Assembly: GCA_025531455.1 (NCBI GenBank) | Contig: JAMYHL010000005.1 | Coordinates: forward strand, 1,178,001-1,242,000 | DNA length: 64,000 bases | Origin: Apiotrichum sp. Y4204 | Taxonomy: Eukaryota; Basidiomycota; Tremellomycetes; Trichosporonales; Trichosporonaceae | Direction of reading: 5' to 3' | Shown: piece after piece, positions 32,886 through 44,780 of the stretch | How the letters are laid out: each line of letters begins with the position of its first letter | How positions within the stretch are numbered: position 1 is the stretch's first letter | The notes under the pieces: generated by a model | What the model was told of the DNA's origin: nothing | Seen by the model: only the letters and a program-made list of their open reading frames with translations | Databases searched by the model: none | Translations under genes and position numbers: made by a program

Positions 32886-35038
32886 CTACGAACAGCGGGG
32901 AGGGGTCGGAATCAGCATGTTGTCCAGAGGCGGCGTCACGACTGGAGGCGACGCGGAGAGCGGAGTGAGAGGACGGTTCATGTGCGCCATGCCTGGGAGG
33001 CGACCGCTGTCTCCGAAAAGAAGGTGCATAGGAGGGAGCTTGATGGCATTGCGGCGAGGCACTTTGAGCTGGTTGGGCTCATACGGCGGTGTTGGGAGCT
33101 GGGTCTTGTGGTGCACCTGCGCTCCGCGGTACGGGTCGGTGTGACACGCGTCGGGGCTGTGATAGTAGTTGCGGTCCACGCTGTGGTTCTCATAGCGGGC
33201 GTCGAATGTGCGGTCCTCGTCGCTGAGAGCCTTTCCGCGACCGCCCACGTCAAGGCTCGGATCAATGTAGTCGACTCGGGTCGGTGTCGGGTAAGAGGCA
33301 CTAAGGGGGCCAGGTCCGCCGCGCTCAGTGGACATCGGGTGGAGCTGGTCCGGGCCCGAGCGCGGGGAGTGAGGGTGAGGATAAGAAGCATACTCGTCGC
33401 GATCGCGGGAGGGAGCAATCTTCGGCACTTGGGTTCCCGTGGGGACAGAAGCCGTGACGGTGTATCCCGGGCTAGGATGTCCCCGGCTCTTGCGCGTGCT
33501 AGGCGGATATCCGAGATGCTCATCAGTGGGTGGAGCGCGCGTAGGAGAATGAGGATTCTGGCGCTCGGGGTACACCTCGGTCGGGATGTATGGGTTCGCA
33601 CTGTGAACATCTGTGTATCGGGGGTTCAAAGGAGGCGCAGATGGTGGGTACATGTGGGTTTGCGTGTGGTTCTCAGTGAGTCCGAGAGGGGGTGTGACAA
33701 GGCTGTCGGATACCGGAACTGCACTTTGGGTAACCTTCTTCTGCACTTGAGGACTAGCAACTGCCCCGCGCCGTCGTTGCTGGGCACCCTGGGCAACATT
33801 AACCCGCGACACTGCCACTTTGGGCGACTCGATACGCGGCTTCTTAGCCCGCGAACGGTTCGTCGATGTCGCCTGCGCGGTTAGTGCTGATCACGGCCAT
33901 GTTAAATTGTGTGCTCACCTCGTCGGTGACTCGCCAGTAACCGCCCTTGCCTGTGCCCATGCCACCCTCGGATATGGGTCGTTCGACATTCTCGAAAGCG
34001 GGGTTCATGGAGAGATTGTGGCGAATCGAATTCTAACGTTTAGCCTAGCGCGATACCGAGAAGCTCAAACTTACACGGAAGGTCTGGCCGAGGGTGCGGA
34101 AGAAGGGCCAACGCTCTTCCATTGCCTGATAGATCTGCGTGTGAGTATAGGGTACGGAGCTTGCACAAAGAGCGGAGCTTGAAACCACTGTGTACTTCTG
34201 TACTGCCATGACTCACCTGGTTGAGGGTCAACATCTTGCGTGGCGATGAGGCAATGACAAGCTTGGTCAATATGACGTAGGGGAGCTCGGGCTTGACGGC
34301 TGGGCAATCAGCTGTGTACAGAGAGTAACCGTAGCCATGCAACCTCGCATTCAAACGACGAGGAGCACTTGTTTGTTTGGGGCGGCGCAGCAGGGATCGG
34401 CCCCAAGGGGCACAGAAGTTGTGGACAGCACTCCCCTGTGGTTGTAGATACCTCTGTGTGACCATATAGTCATCCCACTCACGCTTTCCGTCATCATGGC
34501 AGCCCTCGCGGGCGGTCCATCCTCGCCCCTTCCCGACCCAGCCAACCTCCTCGAGGTGAATCCACGCCGCCTCAGAGAGCGAGAGGTGGCGCCAGTTGCG
34601 GTTTATGTCTGTTTTGCGCTCTGGCCGGGAACGACGAAAGTGCCCTTCACGCATGCGGACCAGCATCTCGGGGTCAAACCCAAGCGGGCCGCCACCGGAA
34701 CGCACAGCCTGCGCGAGGCCGAGGGTGCGTACCGCCGAGTCGTTCGGGTCCGGGTATGTGACTGGCAGCATAGTGGGAATTACGGAGAGGGGGCGGGGAG
34801 GCGGGGATGCGCGCTTGGCCGGAGCGCTACTGGAATCGTCATCCGGTACCGGACTGCGGGCGCGTTTGGGGCGAGAACGATACACGGGTTGAGTGTTGGC
34901 TGTAGATGTGGGCTTTGGGGCCGCGGACCGCGTGAGGAGAGCGCGAGAACGCGTGAGGCGGGGAGCAAAGGCCTCCTCGGGCTCGCTGTCGCTCTTTTCG
35001 TCATCCCGGTTAGTCGAGCGGAGAGTGGAGAGCTGCAT
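32886..35038 (-). CDS. Forkhead transcription factor
   Basis: Five exons, complement(32886..33872, 33919..34032, 34075..34134, 34217..34311, 34483..35038), encode 603 residues. A basic/Ser-Pro N-terminal region precedes the forkhead winged helix at about 188-280. Helix 1 is KPELPYVILTKLVIASSP, followed by LTLNQIYQAMEERWPFF. The recognition helix is FRNSIRHNLSMNPAFENV, and wing 2 is GGYWRVTDE, followed by a basic stretch. The C-terminal 320 residues are Pro/Ser/Tyr/His-rich, as in an activation domain. No FHA domain is visible, so it is closer to Hcm1-type than Fkh1/2-type regulators; targets are unknown. Intron 1 (34312..34482, 171 nt) has good splice sites but no stop and a length divisible by three, so retaining it would add 57 residues just before the DNA-binding domain. 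Confidence 0.93.
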
Positions 35039-35283
35039 GTCGGGGAGTTGTTGAGGCCACGGGTGGTAAAAGGTAAGTTGAGGGCAGGGGGTCTGGAAAA
35101 CGACGGCTATTATATTGAGGGTATGGATGATGATGGGGAGATGTCAAGGGTCGTGTAGTGAAGAGGTGGGAGGGGAGAGGGAAGGCAGAACGAAAGGAAA
35201 AACGCTGAGAAGAGACGGAGGTCAAAATGTGTGCGTGTGAGTGGGGCAAACAGTATGGGTATGGGGAGGGATGTGGATGGTTG

Positions 35284-35337
35284 ACGATGATGATGGTGAT
35301 GATGGTGATGATGGATGTAATGGATGATGAATGATGA
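35284..35337. repeat. GAT/GGT triplet tract
   Basis: Imperfect ATG/GTG trinucleotide repeat, about 54 bp, in the leader region of the forkhead gene; it reads as CATCAC-type repeats on the transcribed strand. Confidence 0.75.
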
Positions 35338-38300
35338 GAACAGAAGCCGACAAGCGGGGCAACTACCACCGGCAGCAACAGGGCGACGAGACGAGGGAAG
35401 AGGAAAGCGAGACGAGGAGAAGAGGTAAGAGAGGAGAAAGGGGGAAGAGAAGAGAGGACAAGAGCTCGGGAGGTTGTCCAGAGTCCAGAAGCTTCGAGCT
35501 AATACCAAACACCAGGTGCGCCCCAGTCGACTTCTTCGTTATACCCTTGTCCTTTGTCACTGTCGTGCTTGTTGCTTGTGCGCTTGTGCGCTTGTGCGCT
35601 TGTGCTTGTCCCCGTCGTCGTCGCCCTTGCCCGCTGGTATGAGTGTGAGTGAGAGTGTGAGTGTGAGTGGATCCTCCGTCCCCTGTCAGCGTCACACACT
35701 GGGAGGACAGCATGTGTGCGTGTGTGCGAGGGCGGTGTGTGTGTGCTTGCTGCCCGTCGTTTGTATTTCTCCTCCTTTTTTTGTTATTCGCCTGTGCTCT
35801 CTTCTATAAGCTTCTATCTTGTAAACAAATGGACAAACGAGGAAAGAGATCATCGATCATCGAGAAGAGTACACACACATACACACACACGAAGAGGTCG
35901 AAGAGGGCAGCTAGGGCAGGAATGTGTCACGATCCGGGCCAATCAATGATCAATCAAAACCCTGGCATTCTCAGATTTCTCAGTTTACGAGGATCTGCTC
36001 TCCTCCTTTACCTTTGTGTACTTGTGTGTGTGCGCACCTTCTCCCCGGGGTCCTGCGAGGATCGAGAGCTAGGATCGTGAGGAAGAAGGAATGAGGCCTC
36101 GAGCCCACGCACACACAGCCACACAGTCACACAGTCACACACAGATGGCCAAAGAACAGGTGATCAAGGGTGATCATGGTGATGATGTCGGCGTGCGGCG
36201 TGGCGCGCAAGGCATGCCACCGGATCACCGAAAGCTCGCAGCTCGCAGGCCTCGAGGCCTCGCCCGCCTCGTCTCGCCGCCTCGAGGCATCCGGCATGCT
36301 GGATCGCAGGCCGCAGGCCTGGCCAGAATAGCCATATCGGGCACGGTGCTAGCCCCTGCTCTGCTGATCTCGTATGATTGTGGCAATCTGCGGATCCATT
36401 CCTCATCTGCCAGTCGCCGATCGTGGATTGTAAACCGGTTGCGTGCTTGCACGCTGCACGCCCAGCTCCCCTCTATCATCCGTCCCGGCCGTCTCTCGGC
36501 TCTCGGAGTGCGGTGGTAGATCCAAACCCCAGCAAAGGCCCGGGGTCCCGAGGACGCGGCCGCGGGGCCCGTGCGTGCCGCCCGACCTCGCTATACCGCC
36601 AATCTCGACCTCGCTATACCGACGATCACACTGGCTAGCGCGATCAGCACCGTTGGCCGTTGGTGGATTGTCCGATAGGGGAGACACGAACGAACGGCGT
36701 GGTGGATGGAAAAGGAGAACGGAGCATGTCTACAGCCGAGAGTCTTCGAGCCTGGACCATCTAGCGCCGTCCCGGGGCGTGCGGAACGGGGCACCTCTGC
36801 GCCCTGCAAGCAACGACGGCAACTTGGTGGGGGTGGCCTCGCACCGTTTAGTGTGAGCGGTGATTGGATATCTGGATCTTTGGATCATTGGGGATGGAGG
36901 GCGCTGGTTCGGCCTGCGTGGCCTTGCGCGACCTTCCTCGAGGCCGCGCTCGAGCCCATTGTGATCTTGTGAGGTTTGTGATCTTGTGATCAAGTTGATC
37001 AGGTTAGCAGTAAGGACAAGACCAAACAAGAAGGCGGGACCCAAAGACCCGATGGCCGAGGGCCAAGGGCGTACATTTGACCCGTGCAGCGCGTGCAGCC
37101 AGCCGTCGATGGAAGTTTTAGGCTTTCAAAGTGCTTTGAATGTGCGCTGTGATGCAGTGCACATGGCGCCCAAAGCCATAACAACATTGTTTTCCGTCAC
37201 AATCGTCGCCATATATCGAAGTACGGCGTCCATGATCGCGATCCATTACCAACCATCCCGCGGCCAGGTAACACCTAGATCATAAATGTCAAGATCGCGC
37301 TCGAGTCGCTGGCGGTACGGAAGCACGCAGGCTTCGATTTCGATCTCCTCATCTCTGCAATCTGCGATCTGCGTTCTGCGTTCTGCGTTCTGCGATTCTC
37401 TGCAGAAGGTCGCACAGTCCCCGATCGACCCGATCCGCCCAGTCACGACAGACTGGCTGTTTGCTGCTTGCTGTTTGCTGTTTGTAATTCTCTTCAGCGG
37501 TATTCGTGGTTTGTAAATCATGATCAGAAAGAATGGAAGAAGAAGCATACATATTCATGCTTGTCGGTGGATTTGGGTAGTGTAGTTGAGCACAGTGGAT
37601 TCCACTCGTCAGCAAAAAGCCAGCGAGCTATACAGACAGCCATGAGGCCATGAGCTCTGCCAACACCTGTCAGCGGACTACAAACACTCACAGGGTTCTT
37701 TGGAATCGCCAGCGCACCTGGACAAAATGGTGAGGAACAACAGCTACCGATCGCACACCACCGACACATCACAATACGGAATGCGGGGGCCGGGGTCTGA
37801 AGCGCTGATGCTGATGGCAGCGATCGCAGCTCGCATTGTATGCTGATCCCCGCCGATGATGGCGACTCGCACCTCCACCGCACCAAGCTCTGCCCTGGCA
37901 GAGAGGTGCGGCCGGCGCGCACCGCGGTCGTCCTATTCTCTCGATCCCTCGAAGGGAGGGTGCTCGGCGCGCGTGCCTCCCGCGATGGGGCTATGGGATG
38001 GGGACTAGGCGGTCCCGAATGAGAAGAGACCAGAGCCGTCCAAAACCCAGAACGCAAATACTACCCATGCGAGGGCAAGAGCCCTTCAGCCGAAGCATGC
38101 GGAGAACATGCCGCCTCATCGTACTCAGCGCGCTCTCAGCGAGCTCAGTACTCAGCACTGCTGTTGCATTGCAAAACACTTGCAGCTCGAGAGAGCGGCT
38201 AGGTGCAACAGTGCAAGATTGTTCCGAGTTGCAAACATACCCAACCGGACCCATCTTGATCATCCCAAGGCTCAGCCAGGTCATCAGTGATGCTTAACCA

Positions 38301-38792
38301 GTTATCAATAGTCCGTCTTCAGCCTTCTGGCCTTCTGGATGTTCTGATCACATGGCTCTTCTGTTCGATCTGGTCTCGCCGCGATCGTACTCACCCGCCA
38401 TCCTGGGGTCCTCGCCGTTTGCTCGCTTGCTCGACCCGCGTTCTGTCCACACCTGTCCACCGATCTTTGTGCAAGCGTCTGGAGATCTGAAGATCTGGAG
38501 ACGTGGGCGACAGACACAATCCCAGATCCCTAGATCCCAGATCCCAGAAGTAGAGTTGAAATGTGCCGAGGGGTATCTTCGGATCGGCGAATCGGCGGGC
38601 TTGAGGCCTTGAGGATATGATCGGCATGCGACGATGTTGTGATTTGCGTGTGCAAAGTGGAAAGGCTTTAAGGCTAGTTGTCGAACGGCGCATATTCTTG
38701 AATCAGGAGCACTAACCGCCAGGGCGCCAGGCGGGTATCACAAAAGACGTACCATACCGTACGTTCCACCAAACTTTTCCCAACCGACGCAC

Positions 38793-38857
38793 CAGTACAC
38801 AGTACACAGTACACAGTACACAGTACACAGTACACAGTACACAGTACACAGTACACA
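38793..38857. repeat. Heptanucleotide tandem array
   Basis: About nine perfect head-to-tail copies of CAGTACA in 65 bp. It lies outside any gene, 258 bp before the TRIP4-homologue start. Perfect copies suggest recent slippage. Confidence 0.9.
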
Positions 38858-39114
38858 CCCCAGGTGGCCAGACGTGTGAGGAATGATTGCAAAGTTGCAG
38901 TGCCAACGGTCTTGTCAAGCTGTTTGTTTGGCGGTACTGCTTGGCGCTTGGGGGGGTGGGGCAGGGCGACTCGCGAGCTCGCGAGTCCGGCTCCGAAAAT
39001 GACGTCCACGAGTTCGCGATTTCGGTTTCCTCGATTTCCTCGAAATCCTCTACTTGGTCGACTTCCTCATCTCGACTTCAACCCATCTAACCCTCCAACG
39101 GCTCTCCTCACACT

Positions 39115-40835
39115 ATGCCAACACCACCATGGGTCGCGACCTCCCTCGCGGAGATACTGGGCCTGGGTACGTGTGAAGAAGGGTTCTGGTGTGAAACCAC
39201 CATCTCACCAGGTTCCCTCCCTCCACGCTCTCACTGACGGCAGACACGGAGACGATCCGCGAGGTCATCATACCTGATCTCGAGGGGTATGCGTCCGAGG
39301 TCCGCCTGAGAGGGCATTTGCAGGTGGGTACTGAGGGTGTGGTCAAGGCTCTGGTCTGCTACGGCCATGGGATGAGGTGCGAGGCCGCAATCCGCCTCGT
39401 CTCCGGGCGTCGCGGACGGAGCTCTCTTGCCTCTATCGATTCAGAGCTGCGAATCTCAAAGCTCCCATGGCTGCGAAACTGACCACTCACAACACCTTCC
39501 TTTCCTGCTTTCTCACTCACGCACAGGACTTTCTCGGCAGCACACCCGCCGCACGCGCGTTTTCGGACCGCTACATTGCGTACCGCTTCCCCTCGCTCGC
39601 AGCGACGGTGAAGCCCCAGATCCTCACCCCTGATCCGGACCTCGCCAAGCCGAAGAAGACCAAAACCGGGACCGGCAGCGCATCCCGCTCCGCGGGCCCC
39701 AGCGGACGCGCGACGCCAACGCGCACTCCCACGCCCTCCGCGTCGATCCCAGACTCGCTACACGCCGCGTTTGGGACAACCGGCAAGCTGTACCAGAAAC
39801 ACGACGAGTTTGCGCTTCCGCCATCGCGTGGCGGGTCCGGGACCGGCACGCACCGCTCGCAGCCTGGGTCTGGGGCGCAGACGCCGGTTCGCCGCGCAGG
39901 CGCCGTCACGATCACCGAGGTGAAGAAGCCCGCCGCGAAGGATAAGGGCAAGGCGAAAGAGGAGAAGATCTGGGATCTCCCGAAGAGCAAGGAGGTGCTG
40001 CGCCTGGAGAAGATTGTTGATGACCTGCGCGGGCTGCAGGCCGGCCTTGGGAAGGGTGCGCCGTCGGATGCCCCGCCGTGTTTCTGTCAAGGTGGGTGCT
40101 GTGACACTTCCCGCAGGAAAGCATCTACTGACGGCAGCCCGTGTTCACCCCCTCTCGATTTATACGCCGCAGTGCTCGTCCTGCGGACTCATCCTGTGCT
40201 CCCTCCAGCCGGCACATGCCCCGTGTCCATCATGTATGCGGCCGACTCTCTCGCCTCCGGCCCTGGCGCGTCTTTTACAAAGGGTGGAGGGCGATGTCGC
40301 GGCGCAGCTGTCGCACGAGCAGGACGAGCGCGACGAAGCCGAGCGGAAGCGTAAGGAACGACTGCTGATTGCCTCTGGTGGTGGCGCTTTCCCTACTCTT
40401 CCCGGTGGTGCCCCGCGCGCACCTGCATCAGCCGCGGACGCCGCCCGCCGCGTCCTCACGATCAACAAGCCTGCAAAGGGCAAGGGCCGCACGACGGTCA
40501 CTGCGACGACATACACGTCTACCCCGGCGTCATCCAAACCCAAGGCGAAGGAGCCCGAGACGCCCGTGGACGACTGCGTGCCCCGGCCGCGCTCGCCGCC
40601 CCTGGACGAGAAGCGCGTCGACAAGGAGCTCGCCAAGGCGCTGGCGTGGCGCGACGAGAACGACCGGCCGTGGGCGGACCCCAAGGCTGAGCGCCGCGGC
40701 GAGATGTGGGACTACATCCCCCCACTGGTTATTGAGCTCGCGGGCGAGGAGGGCACCGGGCGCCGCCGCCGCGCGAGGCAGAAGAAGGCGGGGGTCGGCG
40801 TTGACGGGCGCGTGGTTGTTGGTGCTGCTCGGTAG
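39115..40835 (+). CDS. RQT4: TRIP4/ASC-1 homologue (Rqt4), ribosome quality-control trigger subunit
   Basis: Four exons, 39115..39166, 39244..39323, 39527..40091 and 40138..40835, encode 464 residues. The N-terminus (MPTPPWVATSLAEILGL ... LQDFLGSTPAARAFSDRYI) matches the helical start of ASC-1 proteins. The diagnostic C2HC5 zinc finger follows at about 230-275: PPCFCQARVHPL, CSSCGLILC and CPSCMRPTLSP. A charged helix (HEQDERDEAERKRKERLL) and a basic low-complexity tail with WADPKAERRGEMWDY complete it. Family members act with the helicase Slh1/ASCC3 to split collided ribosomes and, in animals, as a transcription cointegrator. No C-terminal ASCH domain is present, as in yeast Rqt4. The role is inferred from the zinc finger. 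Confidence 0.88.
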
Positions 40836-42285
40836 TGCGCAGTAGAGTCCAAGGGGGGTATATACTATGCAGCGTGGTACGAGGGTACAGATTCTGACAA
40901 GACACATAGAATTCTGCTAGACATGCATCAAGTCGTCTGTCAACTGGTCTACGTAGGGGGTGCCACTTTTGATGGAGATGACGCCCAGGATAAGGTTTGC
41001 GTGGGTTTGCGTGGGTTAGATTCGGTCCAGCCGGTCCAGATGGCCCAGATGGTCGAGAGCACGCGCGACGTGTGTTCATTAGCCGGGTGGGTGGAGACAT
41101 GGAGAAATGGCATGGCAGAAATACGTCACCCCCCCCCGTCGGTCCCCTCTTTTCTGCTCTCTCTGGTCGTGTTATGTTATATCCTCGTCACAAGCCTCGG
41201 TGAGGAAAAATGGAAGAAAAAAAAAAGAAAAAGGATGGGAGTGGTGTACGATTATGCATCGTGGATCGAAAATCGTGGAGTCGTTGGAGTGACTGCTGTG
41301 CGAGTGGATATGCATGTCTTGCGCATGGACGACTGACAACGACTGGGAAGCATTGAGCATTGAGCATTGAGGCTTCACCACGGTCCCGCCGCCGCCACCT
41401 ACGTACGTCGAGTAATCAGTCACACCGGGGCAGTACGCGCATACAAGCTTGCTCACCGTGTTCCCATTCCACTTCCGTCGTCCATCATCGTATCACGCAC
41501 AACAAGGACATCTTGTGCCTCTATCTCCTCTTTATCTCTATCTTTCTCTCCATCTGTCTTTCGCGGCATTGCTCTGCACGCGACCCACCCCCCCTCACCC
41601 TCGGCGTCGTTGCACCCCAACTCGGGTCCCGTTCCGGCCCAGCACAGCCGGAGCGCCACCGCGCCGCCCTGCCGCCCCCGCCCCCGCCCGCCGCCGGCGC
41701 ACCCCGCCCCGCCAGCCAGCAGCCCGCACGCAGCCCGCGGCCTACCCTCCCTCCTACCTACCTGTCCTGTCTCGGTCCCACTCGGGCGGAGCAGAGTGAA
41801 CGCCCGGAGCTCGGAGACTCTTCACACTGCATCCCACTCTTCATCTCATCCTCATCCACTCTCTCACCCCCACGCGCTCGTTCTGGCCCCACATCACCTA
41901 CAATCACTGGTCCTGGTCCCACTGTTCCCGGTCCCCCGGCCATTCCATCCATCCGTTCCATCCGCCATCCGCCACCGGCCACCGACCCTCGTCCCCTGGC
42001 TGTCGCGGCACGGCAGCGTCGTCTGCACGCACGCACTCACTCACTCTCAAACCACAATTGCATCTCACCGCATCTTGCATTTGGGCAACTCTGGAGATCT
42101 GGAACTCTGGAACTGTCTCCGTCATCACTCCGGCCCCACGGATCCCGCCCTCCACATCGGTTCGCGTGTGGCCTGTTGCCCCGCGCCCTTGTTCCGTGCT
42201 CGCTCCGCGCACTCGACTCTTTGACACTTGACACTTGACATCTGACACCCGCACTTTCGCATCTCGCTCCCCACCACACGCCGCA
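40836..42285. other. Intergenic region and leader of the SIP5 homologue
   Basis: 1.45 kb. From about 41450 to 42285 the plus strand is strikingly C/T-rich and G-poor, with TTGACACTTGACATCTGACAC near the end. This is consistent with a long leader for the next gene, perhaps with a leader intron, although no unique splice pair stands out. Frames of nearly 300 codons through it (41360-42238) result from the low stop content and are not called. Confidence 0.5.
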
Positions 42286-44780
42286 ATGGGAAACGCCTCG
42301 TCACATCCCAACGGGCCGGACCAGCCGCCCGTACCGTCAGGCCCGCCGGGGGCGGCTGCCCGCGAACGAAGTGAATCGACCCGCACACGCGAGCGTACCC
42401 GCGACCGCGACCGTGATCGTGACCGCTCCGTCCCCGAGCTTCCGCCATCGCCGCCTCCTCCGCCCACGCCGCTGCTCATGCCGTATGCGGGGCATCTGTC
42501 GCCGCAGAACCCGCACTGCCTCTCCCATCCACAGGCACACGACTACAGCAAGACGGTCGTGACCACACTCATCCTCGACAATGAGCTTGCGCCGTTCTAC
42601 CGCGGCCTCGACGATTTCGAGGAGGAATGGACCGAGGACGATATCCGCACCGCGCTTGAGGAGGCGCGCGAAAAGGATTATGCAGAGGACGTCCAAAACT
42701 CGTTTACCCAGCGTCTCAAGGAGGTGCGCGTCGGTGGCAAGAAGCTCGGCCCGCCGCTGGATGTGGCGGAGCGTGAGCGGCGCGAGGCCAAAGCGTATCT
42801 CGGCGCGGTCGAGTGTCCCATCTGTTTCTTGGTGAGTAGAAGGAGGATGTGCTTCAGGGGACCCTCGCTGACACATAGAACTATCCCCCGAACATCAACA
42901 CGTCGCGCTGCTGCCAGCAGCCCCTGTGCACAGAATGCTTTGTGCAGATCAAGCGCGCAGATGCGACGGACACGCATCTTGAGAGTGAGCCGGCGAGCTG
43001 TCCCTACTGTGTCGAGTCGGAGTTTGGCGTCATCTACGAGCGCCCTACACCAGTTGCCACGCCAGTCGACATCCTTTCCGTCCCGCAGCACGCCCTTAGC
43101 ACATCCCCCGAGGCGGAGATGAGTGGCTTCTCGGCCGCCCTCTCCCTTACGGAAGAGGGTGCGCTGACTCCACCAAAGCGCGAGTCTACGCCACGCAGGA
43201 AGAGCGTGTCCTCCAAGGCCAAAGAGGTCATTACCATTGATCAGATCCGCCCAGACTGGGAGACCAAGCTCAACCAGGTCAAGGCGGCTGCCGCGCGGCG
43301 CGCCGCCAGGCGAATTGTCATGCGCCAGGTGGGTGTAATGTAACGCTGTGACTAACTTGCAGGTTGGCGACCGCCTCATCCCCATCGGATACACGTCGTC
43401 GCGCGCCACAGGCCAGGCGGACTTTAGCATGTCGCTGCCGCCCGAGGAGCCCCGGCGCTCGCGGCGCACGCGTGAGCGCGAGCGTGAGCTCGAGGAGGTG
43501 AGTGATGCTGGCGTTTCATACATTCCATGTCGGACCCTCGCTTACAACAGATGATGATCATGGAAGCGATGCGGCTGTCGATGATCGACCACGAGGAGCA
43601 CCAGCGCAAGATGGCCGACGAGGACAAGAAGACCACTCCGGGCAGGTCAAGTCCCGCCGGTCCCGGCGAGCCGTCGTCGCAGGCTGGGCCCTCGACTCTG
43701 CGGGGCGGCACCTCGGCACCAGGCCCGTCCAGTGGGTCGACGCCGTCGTCGTCCCGCCGCTCGTCCTCTGCAGGTAATACTCACAACTCGTGGCGCGCCG
43801 CGCAGTCGGCTGAAAGCGGCGGCCGCGCACAGGCTGCGGCTTCGAAACTCCTTTCAAAGATCACTGTCAATCGTTCGCGTGCAAACTCCAAAAGTAGCGT
43901 TCACTTTGCGCCGTCCCCTACCACTCTGGGTCCCTCTCCGTCTGGATCCAAAGCCAACTCTGTCAGCGGCAACGGTAGCGGGAGCGATGTAGCCACTGGA
44001 CGCAACCGCTCGTCGTCGACACCGAGTCCTGCGCCGCCGACGCTACATGCACACTCGCCACTTGCGCTCGACGTCAACGCCGGTCCGTCGCGCGGGCGCC
44101 ACAGCATGGACGTGCCCCCGACGAATGTCAATGGCGGTGAATTCGTCCCGATGAACGGGACTGCGCCAATCGAGGAGCAGCCTGCCGGTCCCGGCCTCCC
44201 TACTATCCCGACGGAGAGCCCCGCAATCCTCACGTCGCCAGAGGATGTGCTGTCCCTCCCGACCTCGGACACGCAGAGCGCCCATCCAGGGAGCAGTGCG
44301 TCGAGTCAGCCGTCGTCCCACCCGTCGAGCGTCGCGGGTATTATGAGGGAGGAGGCCGAGCTGCCGCCCGTGCCAGAGGCGGAGCTGCCTCCCCTTCCGT
44401 CTGAGGCGGCTGGGCAGACAATGCCTGTGGAGTCAGAGCCATCTATGACTGAGACTCTCGAGACCATGACCGAAACGGTCGCTATTCCAGCACTTGTTCC
44501 CGAAGCACCCCCGCCTGTGCTTCCACCCAAGTCTACAGGCCCCGCGATCCCCCCAATTCCCACCGCAGCCAACCCTCATCCCGAGCTCGCGGCGCTGATG
44601 GCAGAGGCGGTCGCCGAGGAGGACGCGCCACGCTCCCGTGCCGCCCCGATGCGCAGCGCCAGCCAGAGCACGTCGACGTCGGATCTCATCAGCATGTCGA
44701 GCCGTGCGTCCACGCCCGGACAGGACACGCCACAGCGCCCAACCGTACCGCTTTCAGCGATGGCGGATGAGGACGACTGA
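42286..44780 (+). CDS. SIP5: SIP5-family RING-type protein
   Basis: Four exons, 42286..42831, 42879..43328, 43363..43497 and 43551..44780, encode 786 residues. MGNASS at the start fits the N-myristoylation consensus, which would tether it to membranes. The conserved Sip5 core runs at about 80-400: ILDNELAPFYRGLDDFEEEW, then a RING-like Cys cluster CPICFLNYPPN, CCQQPLCTECFVQIKR and CPYC. After this come WETKLNQVKAAAARRAARR and an acidic helix MMIMEAMRLSMIDHEEHQRK that resembles a ubiquitin-interacting motif. The C-terminal half is disordered, Ser/Pro-rich. In S. cerevisiae Sip5 links the Snf1 kinase to the Reg1/Glc7 phosphatase. The Cys pattern suggests E3 ligase ability, unproven. Confidence 0.92.

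Larger units (their letters stand above)
35039..39114. other. Long repeat-bearing gap between forkhead gene and TRIP4 homologue
   Basis: 4.1 kb without a supportable gene, the largest gap in the window. Its left end is the pyrimidine-rich (minus strand) leader of the forkhead gene with GAT/GGT triplets. The middle holds GTGAGT and CACACA microsatellites (about 35640-35670, 36100-36150) and TCTGCGT repeats at 37360-37400. The right part has a heptanucleotide array. GATC tetramers cluster at 35840-36080, 36160-36420, 36860-37010 and 38340-38640. No frame in it shows a recognisable protein feature. Confidence 0.55.

Noticed and set aside
38793..38857. CRISPR-like array
   Set aside because: The repeats are contiguous 7-mers without spacers and the organism is eukaryotic; it is a microsatellite.
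41360..42238. Plus-strand frames of 285-292 codons before SIP5
   Set aside because: Low G content makes stops rare here; the translations are His/Ser/Pro noise and the segment looks like a leader.
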